Assembly: GCA_009693505.1 (NCBI GenBank)
Contig: SHXD01000019.1
Coordinates: 1 to 48,766, forward strand
Direction: 5' to 3'
DNA length: 48,766 nt
DNA from: Limnohabitans sp.
GTDB lineage: Bacteria > Pseudomonadota > Gammaproteobacteria > Burkholderiales > Burkholderiaceae_C
Every line of letters starts with the position of its first letter. Position 1 is the first letter of the stretch. The position numbers and the translations under genes are program-made. The notes beneath the pieces are model-generated. The model did no database searches and was not told the DNA's origin. It worked only from the letters and a program-made list of their open reading frames with translations. Positions 29,568 through 39,175 of the stretch are shown here, piece by piece.

Positions 29568-30818
29568 TTAAGTGGCTTCTGCAGGCGTGGTGAACACCGT
29601 CAACACACCGGTGTAACCATACAAGTGGTGATGGGCAATTTCGCCGCTGGCAAAAAACCCCACCAAAGGCACATCGCCTAAAGCGTGGCGAATCCATTGA
29701 AGCTCGGCACTGGTTCCACCAAAGTGCGGGCCACCGCGGCCAGAGCAACTGACATACACCGCGCCCGCAATGCGCCTGGCTGGATGAGGTGCAGCATCAG
29801 CTTCACTGGCAGCCAACGCGTTGGCTACTTCCAAGCTCAATGTTTCGGGTTCTAGCTCTTCACGAATTTCTGCGCAAATGCGCCGAAGGTCTGACTTGGC
29901 AGCTTGCAAACTCATCTGACAAAAAGCCAATTTCTGGCCTGCTTTCACATGGTCTGCAATGGCCACCCCTTGGCGTGCAGGGTCGAGTCCAACGATGTGT
30001 CGCACTCTGACATCGGCACCTAAGCTGCCTGTTCTGCCAACCCCTTGTTGACCGGCAGACGTGAGTCCCACCAAGGTGCTTCGCACTGCTTTCAGTGCGG
30101 CTTGTGGCTCTGACAAGGACACCTTCAAATCGGCCATCAACACATCCAATGCGGGCAAGCCATCGAGTTTGTAAACCACATGCCCTTCGGCTTCCGTGAT
30201 CTCGCGCTCTTTGCTGATGGGCGCGCAGCCTTGCGTGACGCGAGACAAAATTTGCACCTCGGGCGACCAAGCGACGCCGCTTAAACCACCCGTTAAAACA
30301 CCCTGCTTGGGATCGGCTGAATTCTGCCAAGCAAATTGCACGGCTTGGTTTCGACTGGCCGTTAAGCCGCCAAACAAATAACCCGACTGCGTGCGACCCG
30401 CCATTTCGGCAATCAGTTCGGCCAAGTCGGGCGTTTGCGGATCGGCATGGACCAAGGCGCTGTAGGCCTTGAAATGAGGAGGCAAGGGTTGTGCACCCGA
30501 AAAGACACGGTACTGATCGGCAGGCAAATCGCACAACATCAAAGCCATGCCGGGCTCGTCAAAATATTCTGCGTTGTTGGCAGCCACCCCGACACCCACG
30601 GTGCCTGCCCAATCTTGGACCATGGGCAATTCTTCTCTAAAGTGCGCCAAGATGGGTTCGGCTTCGTTGGCGTAATGGTCGGTGATGTACAACAGCCCTA
30701 AACGCGGATGGGGTGCATGACCGGGCAATGTCATTTGTGCGCGCAATTGCGCAATGACCAAACCGGCGGCCATTTGCCACTGCGGGTGCGTGGCGTGTCC
30801 AAAGGGAAATAAATTCAT
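29568..30818 (-). CDS. FIST-domain (FIST N plus FIST C) protein
   Basis: FIST domains are predicted ligand-sensing modules, often linked to signal transduction; no enzymatic role is established. The start at 30816–30818 (MNLFPFGHATHPQW) gives 416 residues; the open frame upstream runs through phaM in another register. The FIST N region shows LGLLYITDHYANEAEPIL and GVGVAANNAEYFDEPGMAL, and the C-terminal region has GAVYVSCSGRGGPHFGG and PLVGFFASGEIAH, a typical FIST C core. There are no membrane segments, so it is probably cytoplasmic and stand-alone. Its start overlaps the phaM stop by 4 bp, implying coupled translation. Confidence 0.82.
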   Translation of the reverse strand: MNLFPFGHATHPQWQMAAGLVIAQLRAQMTLPGHAPHPRLGLLYITDHYANEAEPILAHFREELPMVQDWAGTVGVGVAANNAEYFDEPGMALMLCDLPADQYRVFSGAQPLPPHFKAYSALVHADPQTPDLAELIAEMAGRTQSGYLFGGLTASRNQAVQFAWQNSADPKQGVLTGGLSGVAWSPEVQILSRVTQGCAPISKEREITEAEGHVVYKLDGLPALDVLMADLKVSLSEPQAALKAVRSTLVGLTSAGQQGVGRTGSLGADVRVRHIVGLDPARQGVAIADHVKAGQKLAFCQMSLQAAKSDLRRICAEIREELEPETLSLEVANALAASEADAAPHPARRIAGAVYVSCSGRGGPHFGGTSAELQWIRHALGDVPLVGFFASGEIAHHHLYGYTGVLTVFTTPAEAT

Positions 30819-31489
30819 GGGGCTGGTTTTTTGGCTCGCGATGGGCGCGCTGAACTTGAACGAGCTGTACTGGATCGAGTTGTGCTTGAATTTGGCTTTC
30901 GAGTTTTGCCCGTTGCAGGCGTTTTCTTGCTGGCCTTGGGGCCGTCTTTCATGGCTTTGGCAGCCACATCTTTCACTGCCGCCGCCGCTATGTTTTGAAA
31001 TTGTTGTGTGAGTGATCCCCACCACTGCATGGGGTCAACTGCGGGTCCTTGTGCGGGCCCTTGTGCGGCGCCTTCAGCACTTGCTTTGGCGTGATCGCTG
31101 CTTGAGTCAGCGGCACTCTGTGTTTCTGCGGACTTGGCAGTGTCCTTTGGATGAAGGTCTGGCATTTTGGCGGTGAAGGCCTTGGCCAACTCAGCCATGT
31201 TCACGTTCATGCCTTGCAAAGTCGACAAGGTCATTTTTTGCACTTCTAAGGCCTGAATGGTGGCCTTGAGCGCATTGGTGTTTTGCTCCAACCAAAACTG
31301 AACCGTTTTGAGTTCTTGAATGCGCTTGTCGAGCTCTTCCACACTCAAGGTAGGCGCGACCCAGCTGGCCATGTTGGGCATGCCTTGTGGTGAGCCCTTG
31401 GCACCGAGGTTGGCGGCTTGCCCTAAGTTTTGCAAGAAATCAAAGCCAGGTACGAATTTTCCAAATCCGAAAGCTGAGGGATCGCTCAT
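30815..31489 (-). CDS. phaM: PhaM-type polyhydroxyalkanoate granule regulatory protein
   Basis: PhaM, characterised in Cupriavidus (Ralstonia), activates PHB synthase PhaC and tethers granules to the nucleoid. The 224-residue product has the family N-terminal core (FGKFVPGFDFLQNL and SVEELDKRIQELKTVQFWLE, a probable coiled coil), a low-complexity middle with GPAQGP repeats, and a Lys/Arg/Ser/Ala-rich tail from about 180 to the end fit for DNA binding. No phaC, phaA or phaB lies in the window. It overlaps the FIST gene by 4 bp. Confidence 0.85.
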   Translation of the reverse strand: MSDPSAFGFGKFVPGFDFLQNLGQAANLGAKGSPQGMPNMASWVAPTLSVEELDKRIQELKTVQFWLEQNTNALKATIQALEVQKMTLSTLQGMNVNMAELAKAFTAKMPDLHPKDTAKSAETQSAADSSSDHAKASAEGAAQGPAQGPAVDPMQWWGSLTQQFQNIAAAAVKDVAAKAMKDGPKASKKTPATGKTRKPNSSTTRSSTARSSSARPSRAKKPAP

Positions 31490-31573
31490 GTAGGCTCCTT
31501 GTGGTGTGCGTCAACCACAAGCTTAACGCATACAGCCCTGCGCCAAATTCGTGACGCGCGTGAAAAGCAAGGC

Positions 31574-32392
31574 TTAAAACTGAGGGGGGCGGCGCGCTTT
31601 TAGGCTGGCCAAGCCTTCTTGCACATCAGGCCCTGAAAAGCCCATGAACTCGAGCGCCAAGGAAGCATCAAAACTGGGGCCCGCTTGGCGCAGCCAATTG
31701 TTCAACGCATATTTGGTCCATCGTATGGCGGACTGGCTGCCATTGGCCAAACGATCGGCCACCTCATAAGCTTTGCTGAGCAGCTGGTCTTCTTCAACCG
31801 CCAAAGACACCAAGCCAATTCGCTCGGCCTCTTCGCCACTGACCGGTTCGCACAGCAACAAGTAATACTTGGCTTTGGCCATGCCACACAGCAAAGGCCA
31901 AATGATGGCCGCATGATCGCCCGCCGCAACACCTAAGCGAGTGTGGCCATCCACAATTTTGGCGGTCTTGCTGGCAATGGAAATATCGGCCAACAAGCCG
32001 GCTACCAAGCCCGCACCGACAGCGGGCCCGTGCATGGCACTCACGATAGGCTTATCACAGTTGATGACGTTGTAAACCAGGTCGCGGGCTTCTTTCCACA
32101 CACGGCTTCGAATGTCGAAATCTCGCGCCATGTCTTCCACCAGCGCCAAATCGCCACCGCCAGAAAAACCCAACCCCTCACCACGCAGCACCGCAGCGCG
32201 CACGCTGTCATCGCGCGAAACATCGCGCCAAATTTCAGCCAACTCCGCGTGGCCTTCATGACCTGCCGTTGGCAGTTTGCCATTGCCGCCCGGCCCTCCG
32301 GCCTTCATCTGAATGTCAAGCACCGTTTGATTGGCCCCGCGGCGTGTGATTCGAAGTGTTTGATAGCGACTGTAGTCAATGACAAGGCTCAT
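31574..32392 (-). CDS. Enoyl-CoA hydratase/isomerase-family protein
   Basis: A crotonase-fold acyl-CoA enzyme. From the ATG at 32390–32392 ([15 protein letters not shown], 272 residues), preceded by AGGAGACC. The oxyanion-hole region [19 protein letters not shown] and the second motif [20 protein letters not shown] are present, but the exact reaction (hydratase, isomerase, hydrolase) cannot be read from sequence. A FAH-family gene begins 57 bp upstream on the same strand, so the two may be cotranscribed. Confidence 0.85.
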   Translation of the reverse strand: MSLVIDYSRYQTLRITRRGANQTVLDIQMKAGGPGGNGKLPTAGHEGHAELAEIWRDVSRDDSVRAAVLRGEGLGFSGGGDLALVEDMARDFDIRSRVWKEARDLVYNVINCDKPIVSAMHGPAVGAGLVAGLLADISIASKTAKIVDGHTRLGVAAGDHAAIIWPLLCGMAKAKYYLLLCEPVSGEEAERIGLVSLAVEEDQLLSKAYEVADRLANGSQSAIRWTKYALNNWLRQAGPSFDASLALEFMGFSGPDVQEGLASLKARRPPQF

Positions 32393-32448
32393 GAAGGTCT
32401 CCTGAAAAAGCAATCGGCCCTGATGCCAGATTGCATTGAACATCCAAA

Positions 32449-33459
32449 TTAAGCTTCAAGCGGTACCATTTTCTGGTCAATGGCGCCAAACAGGCTTTGG
32501 CCGTCTTTGCCCTTCATTTCAATGCGAATGGTGTCGCCGAATTTCATGAACTCGGTGCTGGGCTTGCCATCCAAAATGGTTTCAATGGCCCGTTTTTCTG
32601 CAATGCAACTGTAGCCTTTGGGCCACTCGGGCTTGCCATTGACGTCGACGCTTTTGTTACTGACCGTGCCGCTGCCTACAATGGAGCCTGCGCGCACGTT
32701 GCGTGTTTTACCCATGTGAGCAATGAGTTGGCCAAAGTGAAAAGTCATTTCAGGGCCTGCTTCGCACATGCCTACTTTGCGGCCGTTCCAGGTTGACTGC
32801 ATGGTCAGGTGCACACGGCCATGGTCCCAAGCGTCACCCAGTTCATCCAAAGTGACGGCCACAGGGCTGAAGGCGGTTGCAGGTTTACTTTGAAAAAAAC
32901 CAAACCCTTTGGCCAGCTCGTTTGGAATTAAGTTGCGCAGACTGACGTCATTGGCAAGCATCACCAAACGAATGCCATCGAGCGCATTTTCTGGGGAGAC
33001 ACCCATGGGCACATCGCCAGTGATCACGGCAATTTCAGCTTCGAAGTCGATGCCAAAGGCTTCGTCCCGGCACACCACAGGATCGCAAGGTCCAATAAAA
33101 TCGTCACTGCCGCCCTGGTACATGAGCGGGTCAGCGTAAAAACTTTCAGGCACCACAGAGCTGCGCGAGGCTCGCACCAATTCCACGTGGTTCAAATAAG
33201 CCGAGCCATCGGCCCACTGGTAAGCCCTGGGCAATGGCGCCATGCATTGTTTGGGGTCAAAAGGAAAGGCATGACGCGCCTTGCCACTGTTCAGTGTTTG
33301 GAACAGGTCTTCCAATTGCGGCGCCAAAAAGTTCCAGTCGTCTAAAACTTGCTGCAGGCGCTGCGCAATGCCCGTCGCATAATGCGCTGTGCTCAAGTCG
33401 CGCGAGACCACGACCAATTGGCCGTCACGCGATCCGTCTTTGTAGGTAGCTAATTTCAT
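32449..33459 (-). CDS. Fumarylacetoacetate hydrolase-family protein
   Basis: FAH-fold enzyme; members hydrolyse fumarylacetoacetate or process other 2-oxo acids. The 336-residue product shows the C-terminal FAH domain with the metal-binding region [16 protein letters not shown] (acidic ligands), LANDVSLRN and SGTVSNKS. The N-terminal about 90 residues are the fumarylacetoacetase-like cap. Its partner genes for tyrosine catabolism (hmgA, maiA) are not nearby, so the substrate is unassigned. It is divergent from the DUF3108 gene across 161 bp. Confidence 0.82.
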   Translation of the reverse strand: MKLATYKDGSRDGQLVVVSRDLSTAHYATGIAQRLQQVLDDWNFLAPQLEDLFQTLNSGKARHAFPFDPKQCMAPLPRAYQWADGSAYLNHVELVRASRSSVVPESFYADPLMYQGGSDDFIGPCDPVVCRDEAFGIDFEAEIAVITGDVPMGVSPENALDGIRLVMLANDVSLRNLIPNELAKGFGFFQSKPATAFSPVAVTLDELGDAWDHGRVHLTMQSTWNGRKVGMCEAGPEMTFHFGQLIAHMGKTRNVRAGSIVGSGTVSNKSVDVNGKPEWPKGYSCIAEKRAIETILDGKPSTEFMKFGDTIRIEMKGKDGQSLFGAIDQKMVPLEA

Positions 33460-33620
33460 GCTGGGGTCTCACAATAGAATCTCAAAATAAAAATCCAAGC
33501 CGATGGCTTTCGATTCAAAACGTAAATCAGTTTAACCAATCCAGCGGGTCCTACAATTTCATGACTTTCAAGACGATCTGATTTTTTAAAAGCGCCCCAG
33601 CCCCTTAAATTCACATTGAC

Positions 33621-34778
33621 ATGCATGCCCAAGCCCTATTGTTCCAAGCCAACCTCGCCTCTCAGCGGCGGGCCTTGGCGGCTTTGGGTGCATTGGTTTT
33701 GGGTGCGCACCTTTGGCTGCTCTTGGCACCTGGGGCCAGCATTTGGCGACTTCAACCAGAATCGCAAAAATTGGGGCCCCTGCAAACTCGGGTGTTGAGT
33801 TCTGGCGTTTCACTGGCGCAGCCACAAAGCCCAGCCACCGAGCAACCTAGGCCGCCCATCCAACAAAAACCCAGACCACCTGCAAGCGCAAGCGCCACCT
33901 TGCCCGCAAGCGTTGGCATGAGTGCCGTGGCCTCTGAAGTGCTGCCTGCACCTGAAGAAAACCTCAACCCGCCAAATTCCGACCCGAACACTGCGGCTTT
34001 GGCAAGCTTATCCAACAAACTACCAGAAGTCGAAGCAATCCCCTTGCCACCAGAAGTAACGGTGGCACCCGCTGTGTCAGTACCGCCCGCATCGAATGCG
34101 CTCACAGCCAAGGTGGGCGACTTTCCGCCCAACACCCAAATTAACTACAAACTCACAGGTCAAGAACGTGGCTTGACTTACCACGCGTTTGGCACGCTCA
34201 AGTGGCAAACCCAATCGAACCCCAGCACCCCTAAGGCCTATGAAGCCGAACTTCGAGTTAAAGCATTTCTGGTGGGCAGTCGTGTTTGGCGAAGCGTGGG
34301 CAGCATGACCGAAAACGGCTTGGCACCATTGCGTTACTCAGACAGTTGGCGGGGCGAGCGAGCGGCCCATTTCGAAGCTGCTCAAAAGAAGATCAGCTTC
34401 AGCGGCAATACGCCCAGCATTGAGCTGCAATCTGGGGCACAAGATCAGGTGAGTTTGTTCATCCAAATGGCGGCCACAGTTTCTGCCAAAAATTTCAAAC
34501 TCGGCTCCGAGCTCAATGTCCAAACCGCTACCGCACGCGATGCGGTCAATTGGACCCTCACTTACAAGTCTGATGACTCGATTGAAGTGAATGGCAATCG
34601 CCTAGAAACACAGCGCTGGGTGTGCTTGCCAAGGGGCAAGTTCGACAGCCAAATTGAAATGTGGCTGTCACAAGCCCACGGCGGTATGCCCGTGCGAATT
34701 AAGATCACCCAAGTCAGTGGCAACTTCATTGACATGGAAATGCGCGACGCCGAAAGCTTACCGGCGCTGCCCTCTTGA
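33621..34778 (+). CDS. DUF3108-family envelope protein
   Basis: A 385-residue protein with one N-terminal hydrophobic segment (ALAALGALVLGAHLWLLLAP, about 18–37) followed by a Pro/Ala/Ser-rich linker (to about 170), then a beta-rich C-terminal domain resembling DUF3108 (FGTLKWQTQSN, SDSWRGERAAHFEA, DAVNWTLTY). I infer that it is anchored in the inner membrane with the domain in the periplasm. The function is unknown. It is followed 54 bp later by the DUF3567 gene. Confidence 0.75.
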   Translation: MHAQALLFQANLASQRRALAALGALVLGAHLWLLLAPGASIWRLQPESQKLGPLQTRVLSSGVSLAQPQSPATEQPRPPIQQKPRPPASASATLPASVGMSAVASEVLPAPEENLNPPNSDPNTAALASLSNKLPEVEAIPLPPEVTVAPAVSVPPASNALTAKVGDFPPNTQINYKLTGQERGLTYHAFGTLKWQTQSNPSTPKAYEAELRVKAFLVGSRVWRSVGSMTENGLAPLRYSDSWRGERAAHFEAAQKKISFSGNTPSIELQSGAQDQVSLFIQMAATVSAKNFKLGSELNVQTATARDAVNWTLTYKSDDSIEVNGNRLETQRWVCLPRGKFDSQIEMWLSQAHGGMPVRIKITQVSGNFIDMEMRDAESLPALPS

Positions 34779-34832
34779 AAAAAATTACAACAAGCTTCTC
34801 TAAAGTAGACAGACTTAGGTCAGAATGTCACT

Positions 34833-35114
34833 ATGAACTTGTTGTACGAATCTGAATCTTTTGCCGTCATGCATGTGTTGGCCAACGACACCGGTGAAGC
34901 GGCATCCATCTCAAAACCGCCTACGCTAGAGCGCCACGGGTTTGAAATTGTCGACAAACGATCGGGCAAAGAGGTTTACCTCGATGGCTCTTGGGCAGAA
35001 ATGTTCCAAATGCACATTCAGGCTTGGCAACAAAATACGCCCACACAAGAAGAAGTAGAAGACACTTTAGAGCGTTACACGGGCTTGGCACAGCAACCCG
35101 TTGTGGTTCACTAG
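34833..35114 (+). CDS. DUF3567-family protein
   Basis: A 93-residue protein beginning MNLLYESESFAVMHVLAND with LERHGFEIVDKRSGKEVYLDG, which I recognise as the betaproteobacterial DUF3567 family. It has no transmembrane segment and no catalytic motif. The C-terminal part (FQMHIQAWQQNTPTQEEVED) is probably helical. The function is unknown. It is convergent with the aminotransferase gene. Confidence 0.8.
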   Translation: MNLLYESESFAVMHVLANDTGEAASISKPPTLERHGFEIVDKRSGKEVYLDGSWAEMFQMHIQAWQQNTPTQEEVEDTLERYTGLAQQPVVVH

Positions 35115-35180
35115 TTTTCCTGTTCCAGCTAGCTCAATCGGCTTTCTCAAAGTGCTGAAAAGCGTGGCCTTGGCTGTACA

Positions 35181-36560
35181 TCAAGCATGTTTTCGGATGC
35201 TGTCGGCCAGCACATTGACCATTTTGTCGATGTGTTCTTTTTCGACAATGTAGGGCGGGCACAGGACCAGGTTTTCGCCGGCAGCTCGCACCAAAACGCC
35301 CTTGTTGTAGCAGTCTAAGAAAATGTCGTAGGCGCGCTTGCCAGGAGTGCCCGCGATGGACGACAGCTCCACCGCACCTGCCAAGCCCAGGCTTCGGATG
35401 CCAATGACATTGGGCAGACCTTTGAAGGCGCTGTGCATGGCGTCTCCCAAGACAGGGCCCATTTGACCAGCGCGTGCAAACAGGTTTTCTTCTTTGAGCA
35501 GTTTCAGGGTGGCAATGGCCGCGGCGCAAGACACAGGGTGGCCAGAATAGGTATAGCCATGGAAAAATTCAATGGCGTAATCGGGCGCGCCAGAGTTCAT
35601 CATGGCGTCGTAGATGAAATCACGGCAGACCACACCGCCCAAAGGAATGACGCCATTGGTCACGCATTTGGCAAAGTTGAGCATGTCGGGCACCACACCG
35701 TAATAGTCGGCGCCGAAGTTGGTGCCCATGCGGCCAAAGCCTGTGATCACCTCGTCAAAAATAAGCAAAATGCCATGCTTGTTGCAAATTTCGCGCAGGC
35801 GCTTCAAGTAACCCTTGGGCGGCAAATACCAACCTGCAGAACCCGCAACCGGCTCGACAATGATGGCAGCCACATTGCTGGGATCGTGCAAAGCCAAAAT
35901 ACGGGTTTCGAGTTCTAGCAACGGGTCTTCTTGCCAGACGGGTTCTTGGTTGTGAATGTAGGCATGGTTCACAGGGTCGTGAATGAAGCGCATGTGGTCG
36001 ACACGGGGCAGTAATTGGGCGCCATAGACTTTGCGGTTGGCGGGCAAGCCGCCCACACTCATGCCGCCAAAGTTCACGCCGTGATAGCCCTTTTCCCGTC
36101 CAATGAACACATTGCGATGGCCTTCACCGCGGGCTCGGTGGTAGGCCAAGGCGACCTTCAAGGAGGTATCGGCGGCTTCCGAGCCAGAGTTGCAAAACAG
36201 CACCTTGTTCAAGTCGCCAGGGCACAACTCTGCAATCATTTGAGCGGCTTGAAAGGCTTGGTCGTTGCTGATTTGAAAGGCCGTGGCGTAGTCGAGTGTG
36301 TCCAGTTGTTTTTTGATGGCTTCGGCAATGGGTTTGCGGTTGTGGCCGGCACCTACACACCACAAGCTGGAAATACCATCGATCACTTGACGGCCATCGT
36401 GGGTGGTGAAGTGCATGCCTTCAGCGGCCACAAAAATGCGCGGCTCTTGCTTGAAATGGCGATTGCCTGTGAAGGGCAACCACTGGTGGTCCATGTTGAA
36501 GGCCGTCGCAGGGGTGCTGGCTGGTTTCATTGAAGAGATGGGGGACTCTAAAGGTGCCAT
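35181..36560 (-). CDS. Class III omega-aminotransferase (omega-amino acid:pyruvate type)
   Basis: PLP-dependent transfer of a terminal amino group, likely from beta-alanine or related omega-amino acids, to pyruvate. It is 459 residues: FCNSGSEAADTSLK (PLP phosphate contact, about 122–135), IFDEVITGFGRMG (267–279, Asp 269 binding the PLP nitrogen) and the Schiff-base Lys 298 in NFAKCVTNGVIPLGG. The start at 36558–36560 has AAGG 8 nt upstream; later Met 23 is possible. The exact donor cannot be read from sequence. Confidence 0.88.
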   Translation of the reverse strand: MAPLESPISSMKPASTPATAFNMDHQWLPFTGNRHFKQEPRIFVAAEGMHFTTHDGRQVIDGISSLWCVGAGHNRKPIAEAIKKQLDTLDYATAFQISNDQAFQAAQMIAELCPGDLNKVLFCNSGSEAADTSLKVALAYHRARGEGHRNVFIGREKGYHGVNFGGMSVGGLPANRKVYGAQLLPRVDHMRFIHDPVNHAYIHNQEPVWQEDPLLELETRILALHDPSNVAAIIVEPVAGSAGWYLPPKGYLKRLREICNKHGILLIFDEVITGFGRMGTNFGADYYGVVPDMLNFAKCVTNGVIPLGGVVCRDFIYDAMMNSGAPDYAIEFFHGYTYSGHPVSCAAAIATLKLLKEENLFARAGQMGPVLGDAMHSAFKGLPNVIGIRSLGLAGAVELSSIAGTPGKRAYDIFLDCYNKGVLVRAAGENLVLCPPYIVEKEHIDKMVNVLADSIRKHA

Positions 36561-36743
36561 GAATGTGCCTTTACGCTGATCGTCAGCATTGATTTTGAGC
36601 CCACAGTGTAAATTGACCCACTTAGGACCGCAATCACTATTTCAGCAGTGCTGACAGAAAGTCACAGCTGTTTTACCCTTTGATTGGGCATGGAAAGTGC
36701 CACGAACCAGAACTTTACCGCCTTCCCTGCCACAATATAAGCC

Positions 36744-37592
36744 ATGAATGATGCCTACATTTTGACGCTTTCCTGCCCCGACAGAACGGGTATCGTGCAC
36801 GCTGTTTCGGGGTTTTTGCTGGAACGCGGCGGCAATATTGAAGAAGCCGCTCAATATAACGACCCCGCAACGGGCCTGTTTTTCATGCGCGTTCAGTTTG
36901 CCTGCGCCCCAGTGGATGAAGCAGATTTGCGCACCCAGTTGGTCAGTTTTGCAGCCCCCTTCCAAATGACCTGGAACCTGCACAGCACCACCCAGCCCAT
37001 GCGCACGGTCATTTTGGTCAGCAAAGAGGGCCATTGCCTGAACGATTTGCTGTTTCGCTGGAAAAGTGGCTTGCTGCCCATCGACATTCGTGCCATTGTC
37101 AGCAACCACCGTGAGTTTTACCAACTGGCGGCCAGCTACAACGTGCCCTTTCATCACATTCCCGTCACCGCTGCCAACAAGGCCGAAGCCGAAGCCAAAC
37201 AGTACGAGATCATTCAATCAGAAGGCGCAGAGTTAGTGTTGTTGGCGCGTTACATGCAAATTTTGTCTGACGATTTGTGCCGCAAGTTGTCGGGGCGCGC
37301 CATCAACATTCACCACTCCTTCTTGCCCAGCTTCAAGGGTGCCAAGCCTTACTACCAAGCGCATGATCGCGGCGTCAAATTGATTGGCGCCACAGCCCAC
37401 TACGTCACGGCTGACTTAGACGAAGGTCCCATCATTGAGCAAGACGTAGCGCGTGTGGACCACTCCAAAACAGTAGACGACCTCACCACCCAAGGCCGCG
37501 ACACTGAAAGCCAAGTGCTGGCGCGCGCCGTGAAGTGGCACAGTGAGCACCGTGTGCTTTTAAATGGTCACAAAACCGTGATCTTTAAATAG
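36744..37592 (+). CDS. purU: Formyltetrahydrofolate deformylase
   Basis: Releases formate from 10-formyl-tetrahydrofolate, balancing the one-carbon pool. It is 282 residues: an N-terminal ACT domain (LTLSCPDRTGIVHAVSGFLL) for regulation, then a formyltransferase-like domain with catalytic Asn 188, His 190 and Asp 226 in RAINIHHSFLPSFKGAKPY and TADLDEGPIIEQD. It is followed 45 bp later by a GlcD-like gene on the same strand. Confidence 0.96.
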   Translation: MNDAYILTLSCPDRTGIVHAVSGFLLERGGNIEEAAQYNDPATGLFFMRVQFACAPVDEADLRTQLVSFAAPFQMTWNLHSTTQPMRTVILVSKEGHCLNDLLFRWKSGLLPIDIRAIVSNHREFYQLAASYNVPFHHIPVTAANKAEAEAKQYEIIQSEGAELVLLARYMQILSDDLCRKLSGRAINIHHSFLPSFKGAKPYYQAHDRGVKLIGATAHYVTADLDEGPIIEQDVARVDHSKTVDDLTTQGRDTESQVLARAVKWHSEHRVLLNGHKTVIFK

Positions 37593-37637
37593 TTTCTACA
37601 ATCATTCTGAATGCCTCTTTTGAATTGAGAATTTGAC

Positions 37638-39131
37638 ATGAACGCTTTGACCAACTTAGATGCACTGTCTCGCGCCGATCGGCAAGCGCAAGTCGTTCGC
37701 GCCTTGAGCGCTGTGATGCCTGCGCACACCTTGCTCTACACGCTGGAAGACACCGTGCCCTATGAGTGCGATGGCCTGACGGCTTACCGTGAGCGACCCC
37801 TTGTGGTGGCCTTGCCTGAAACCGAAAGCCAAGTTCAAGCCCTTTTAAAAATCTGCCATGCCTTGGCAGTGCCTGTTGTGGCCCGCGGTGCCGGCACCGG
37901 ATTGTCGGGCGGCGCCATGCCCCACAAAATGGGCGTCACCTTGTCTATGGCCAAGTTCAACCAACTTTTAAAAATGGACCCGGTGTCTAGAACGGCGGTC
38001 GTTCAATGCGGCGTTCGCAACTTGGCCATTTCTGAGGCTGCTTCAGTTCATGGTTTGTATTACGCACCCGATCCGTCCAGCCAAATTGCCTGCACCATTG
38101 GTGGTAACGTGGCCGAAAACTCAGGGGGCGTGCACTGCCTGAAATATGGCCTCACCTTGCACAATGTTTTGAAAGTCAAGGGCTTCACCATCGAAGGTGA
38201 TGCCGTCACTTTTGGCAGTGATGCTTTAGACACTTCCGGCTTTGATTTGTTGTCGGTGCTGGTGGGCAGCGAGGGCATGTTGGCCATCACCACAGAAGTC
38301 ACCGTCAAGTTGGTGCCCAAGCCTCAATTGGCGCGATGCATCATGGCAAGCTTCGATGACATTCGCAAAGCAGGCGATGCAGTGGCCGCCGTCATTGCAG
38401 CAGGCATCATTCCAGCAGGCCTAGAAATGATGGACAAGCCCATGACCGCTGCGGTGGAAGATTTTGTGCACGCAGGTTACGACTTGAATGCCGCGGCTAT
38501 TTTGTTGTGCGAAAGCGATGGCACACCTGAAGAAGTTGAAGAAGAAATTGGCCGTATGAGCGATGTCTTGCTTGGGTCTGGCGCCACCGCCATCACAGTC
38601 AGCAAAGACGAAGCCGAGCGCTTGCGTTTTTGGAGTGGCCGTAAAAATGCGTTCCCTGCATCGGGCCGCATCAGCCCCGACTACATGTGCATGGACTCCA
38701 CCATTCCCCGCAAGCGATTGGCCGACATTTTATTGGCCATTGCAGAGATGGAAAAGAAATACCAGTTGCGCTGCGCCAATGTGTTTCACGCGGGCGATGG
38801 CAACCTGCACCCGCTTATTTTGTTTGATGCCAACGACGCCGATCAAATGCACCGCTGTGAATTGTTTGGCGCCGAAATTTTGGAAACCAGTGTGGCCATG
38901 GGCGGCACCGTCACAGGCGAGCATGGTGTAGGCATTGAAAAACTCAACAGCATGTGCGTGCAGTTTTCGACCGAAGAAAACGCTCAGATGTTCGCCTTGA
39001 AAAAAGCTTTTGATCCACTGGGTTTGCTGAACCCTGGCAAGGTGATTCCGACACACAACAGATGCGCAGAATACGGCAAGATGTTGGTGCGAGGCGGGAA
39101 AATTTCACACCCCGATTTGCCGCGGTTTTAA
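37638..39131 (+). CDS. FAD-binding oxidase, GlcD/D-lactate dehydrogenase type
   Basis: Flavoprotein oxidising a 2-hydroxy acid. The 497-residue product has the PP-loop FAD domain (VVARGAGTGLSGGAMP, GNVAENSGGVHCLKYGLTL, VGSEGMLAITTEVTV) and the C-terminal oxidase domain (FHAGDGNLHPLILFD, TGEHGVGIEKL). It looks like glycolate oxidase subunit GlcD, but glcE and glcF are absent from the window, so D-lactate or D-2-hydroxyglutarate oxidation is also possible. It ends in a strong terminator. Confidence 0.85.
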   Translation: MNALTNLDALSRADRQAQVVRALSAVMPAHTLLYTLEDTVPYECDGLTAYRERPLVVALPETESQVQALLKICHALAVPVVARGAGTGLSGGAMPHKMGVTLSMAKFNQLLKMDPVSRTAVVQCGVRNLAISEAASVHGLYYAPDPSSQIACTIGGNVAENSGGVHCLKYGLTLHNVLKVKGFTIEGDAVTFGSDALDTSGFDLLSVLVGSEGMLAITTEVTVKLVPKPQLARCIMASFDDIRKAGDAVAAVIAAGIIPAGLEMMDKPMTAAVEDFVHAGYDLNAAAILLCESDGTPEEVEEEIGRMSDVLLGSGATAITVSKDEAERLRFWSGRKNAFPASGRISPDYMCMDSTIPRKRLADILLAIAEMEKKYQLRCANVFHAGDGNLHPLILFDANDADQMHRCELFGAEILETSVAMGGTVTGEHGVGIEKLNSMCVQFSTEENAQMFALKKAFDPLGLLNPGKVIPTHNRCAEYGKMLVRGGKISHPDLPRF

Positions 39132-39149
39132 ACAGCGCCAATCAAGCCC

Positions 39150-39175
39150 AACCCAGCCTGTGCGCTGGGTTTTTT
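39150..39175 (+). terminator. Intrinsic terminator after the GlcD-like gene
   Basis: AACCCAGC (39150–39157) pairs with GCTGGGTT (39164–39171) over a 6-nt loop, followed by T residues up to 39175. It lies 19 bp after the stop codon. It overlaps the last codons of yggS on the other strand. Confidence 0.85.
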
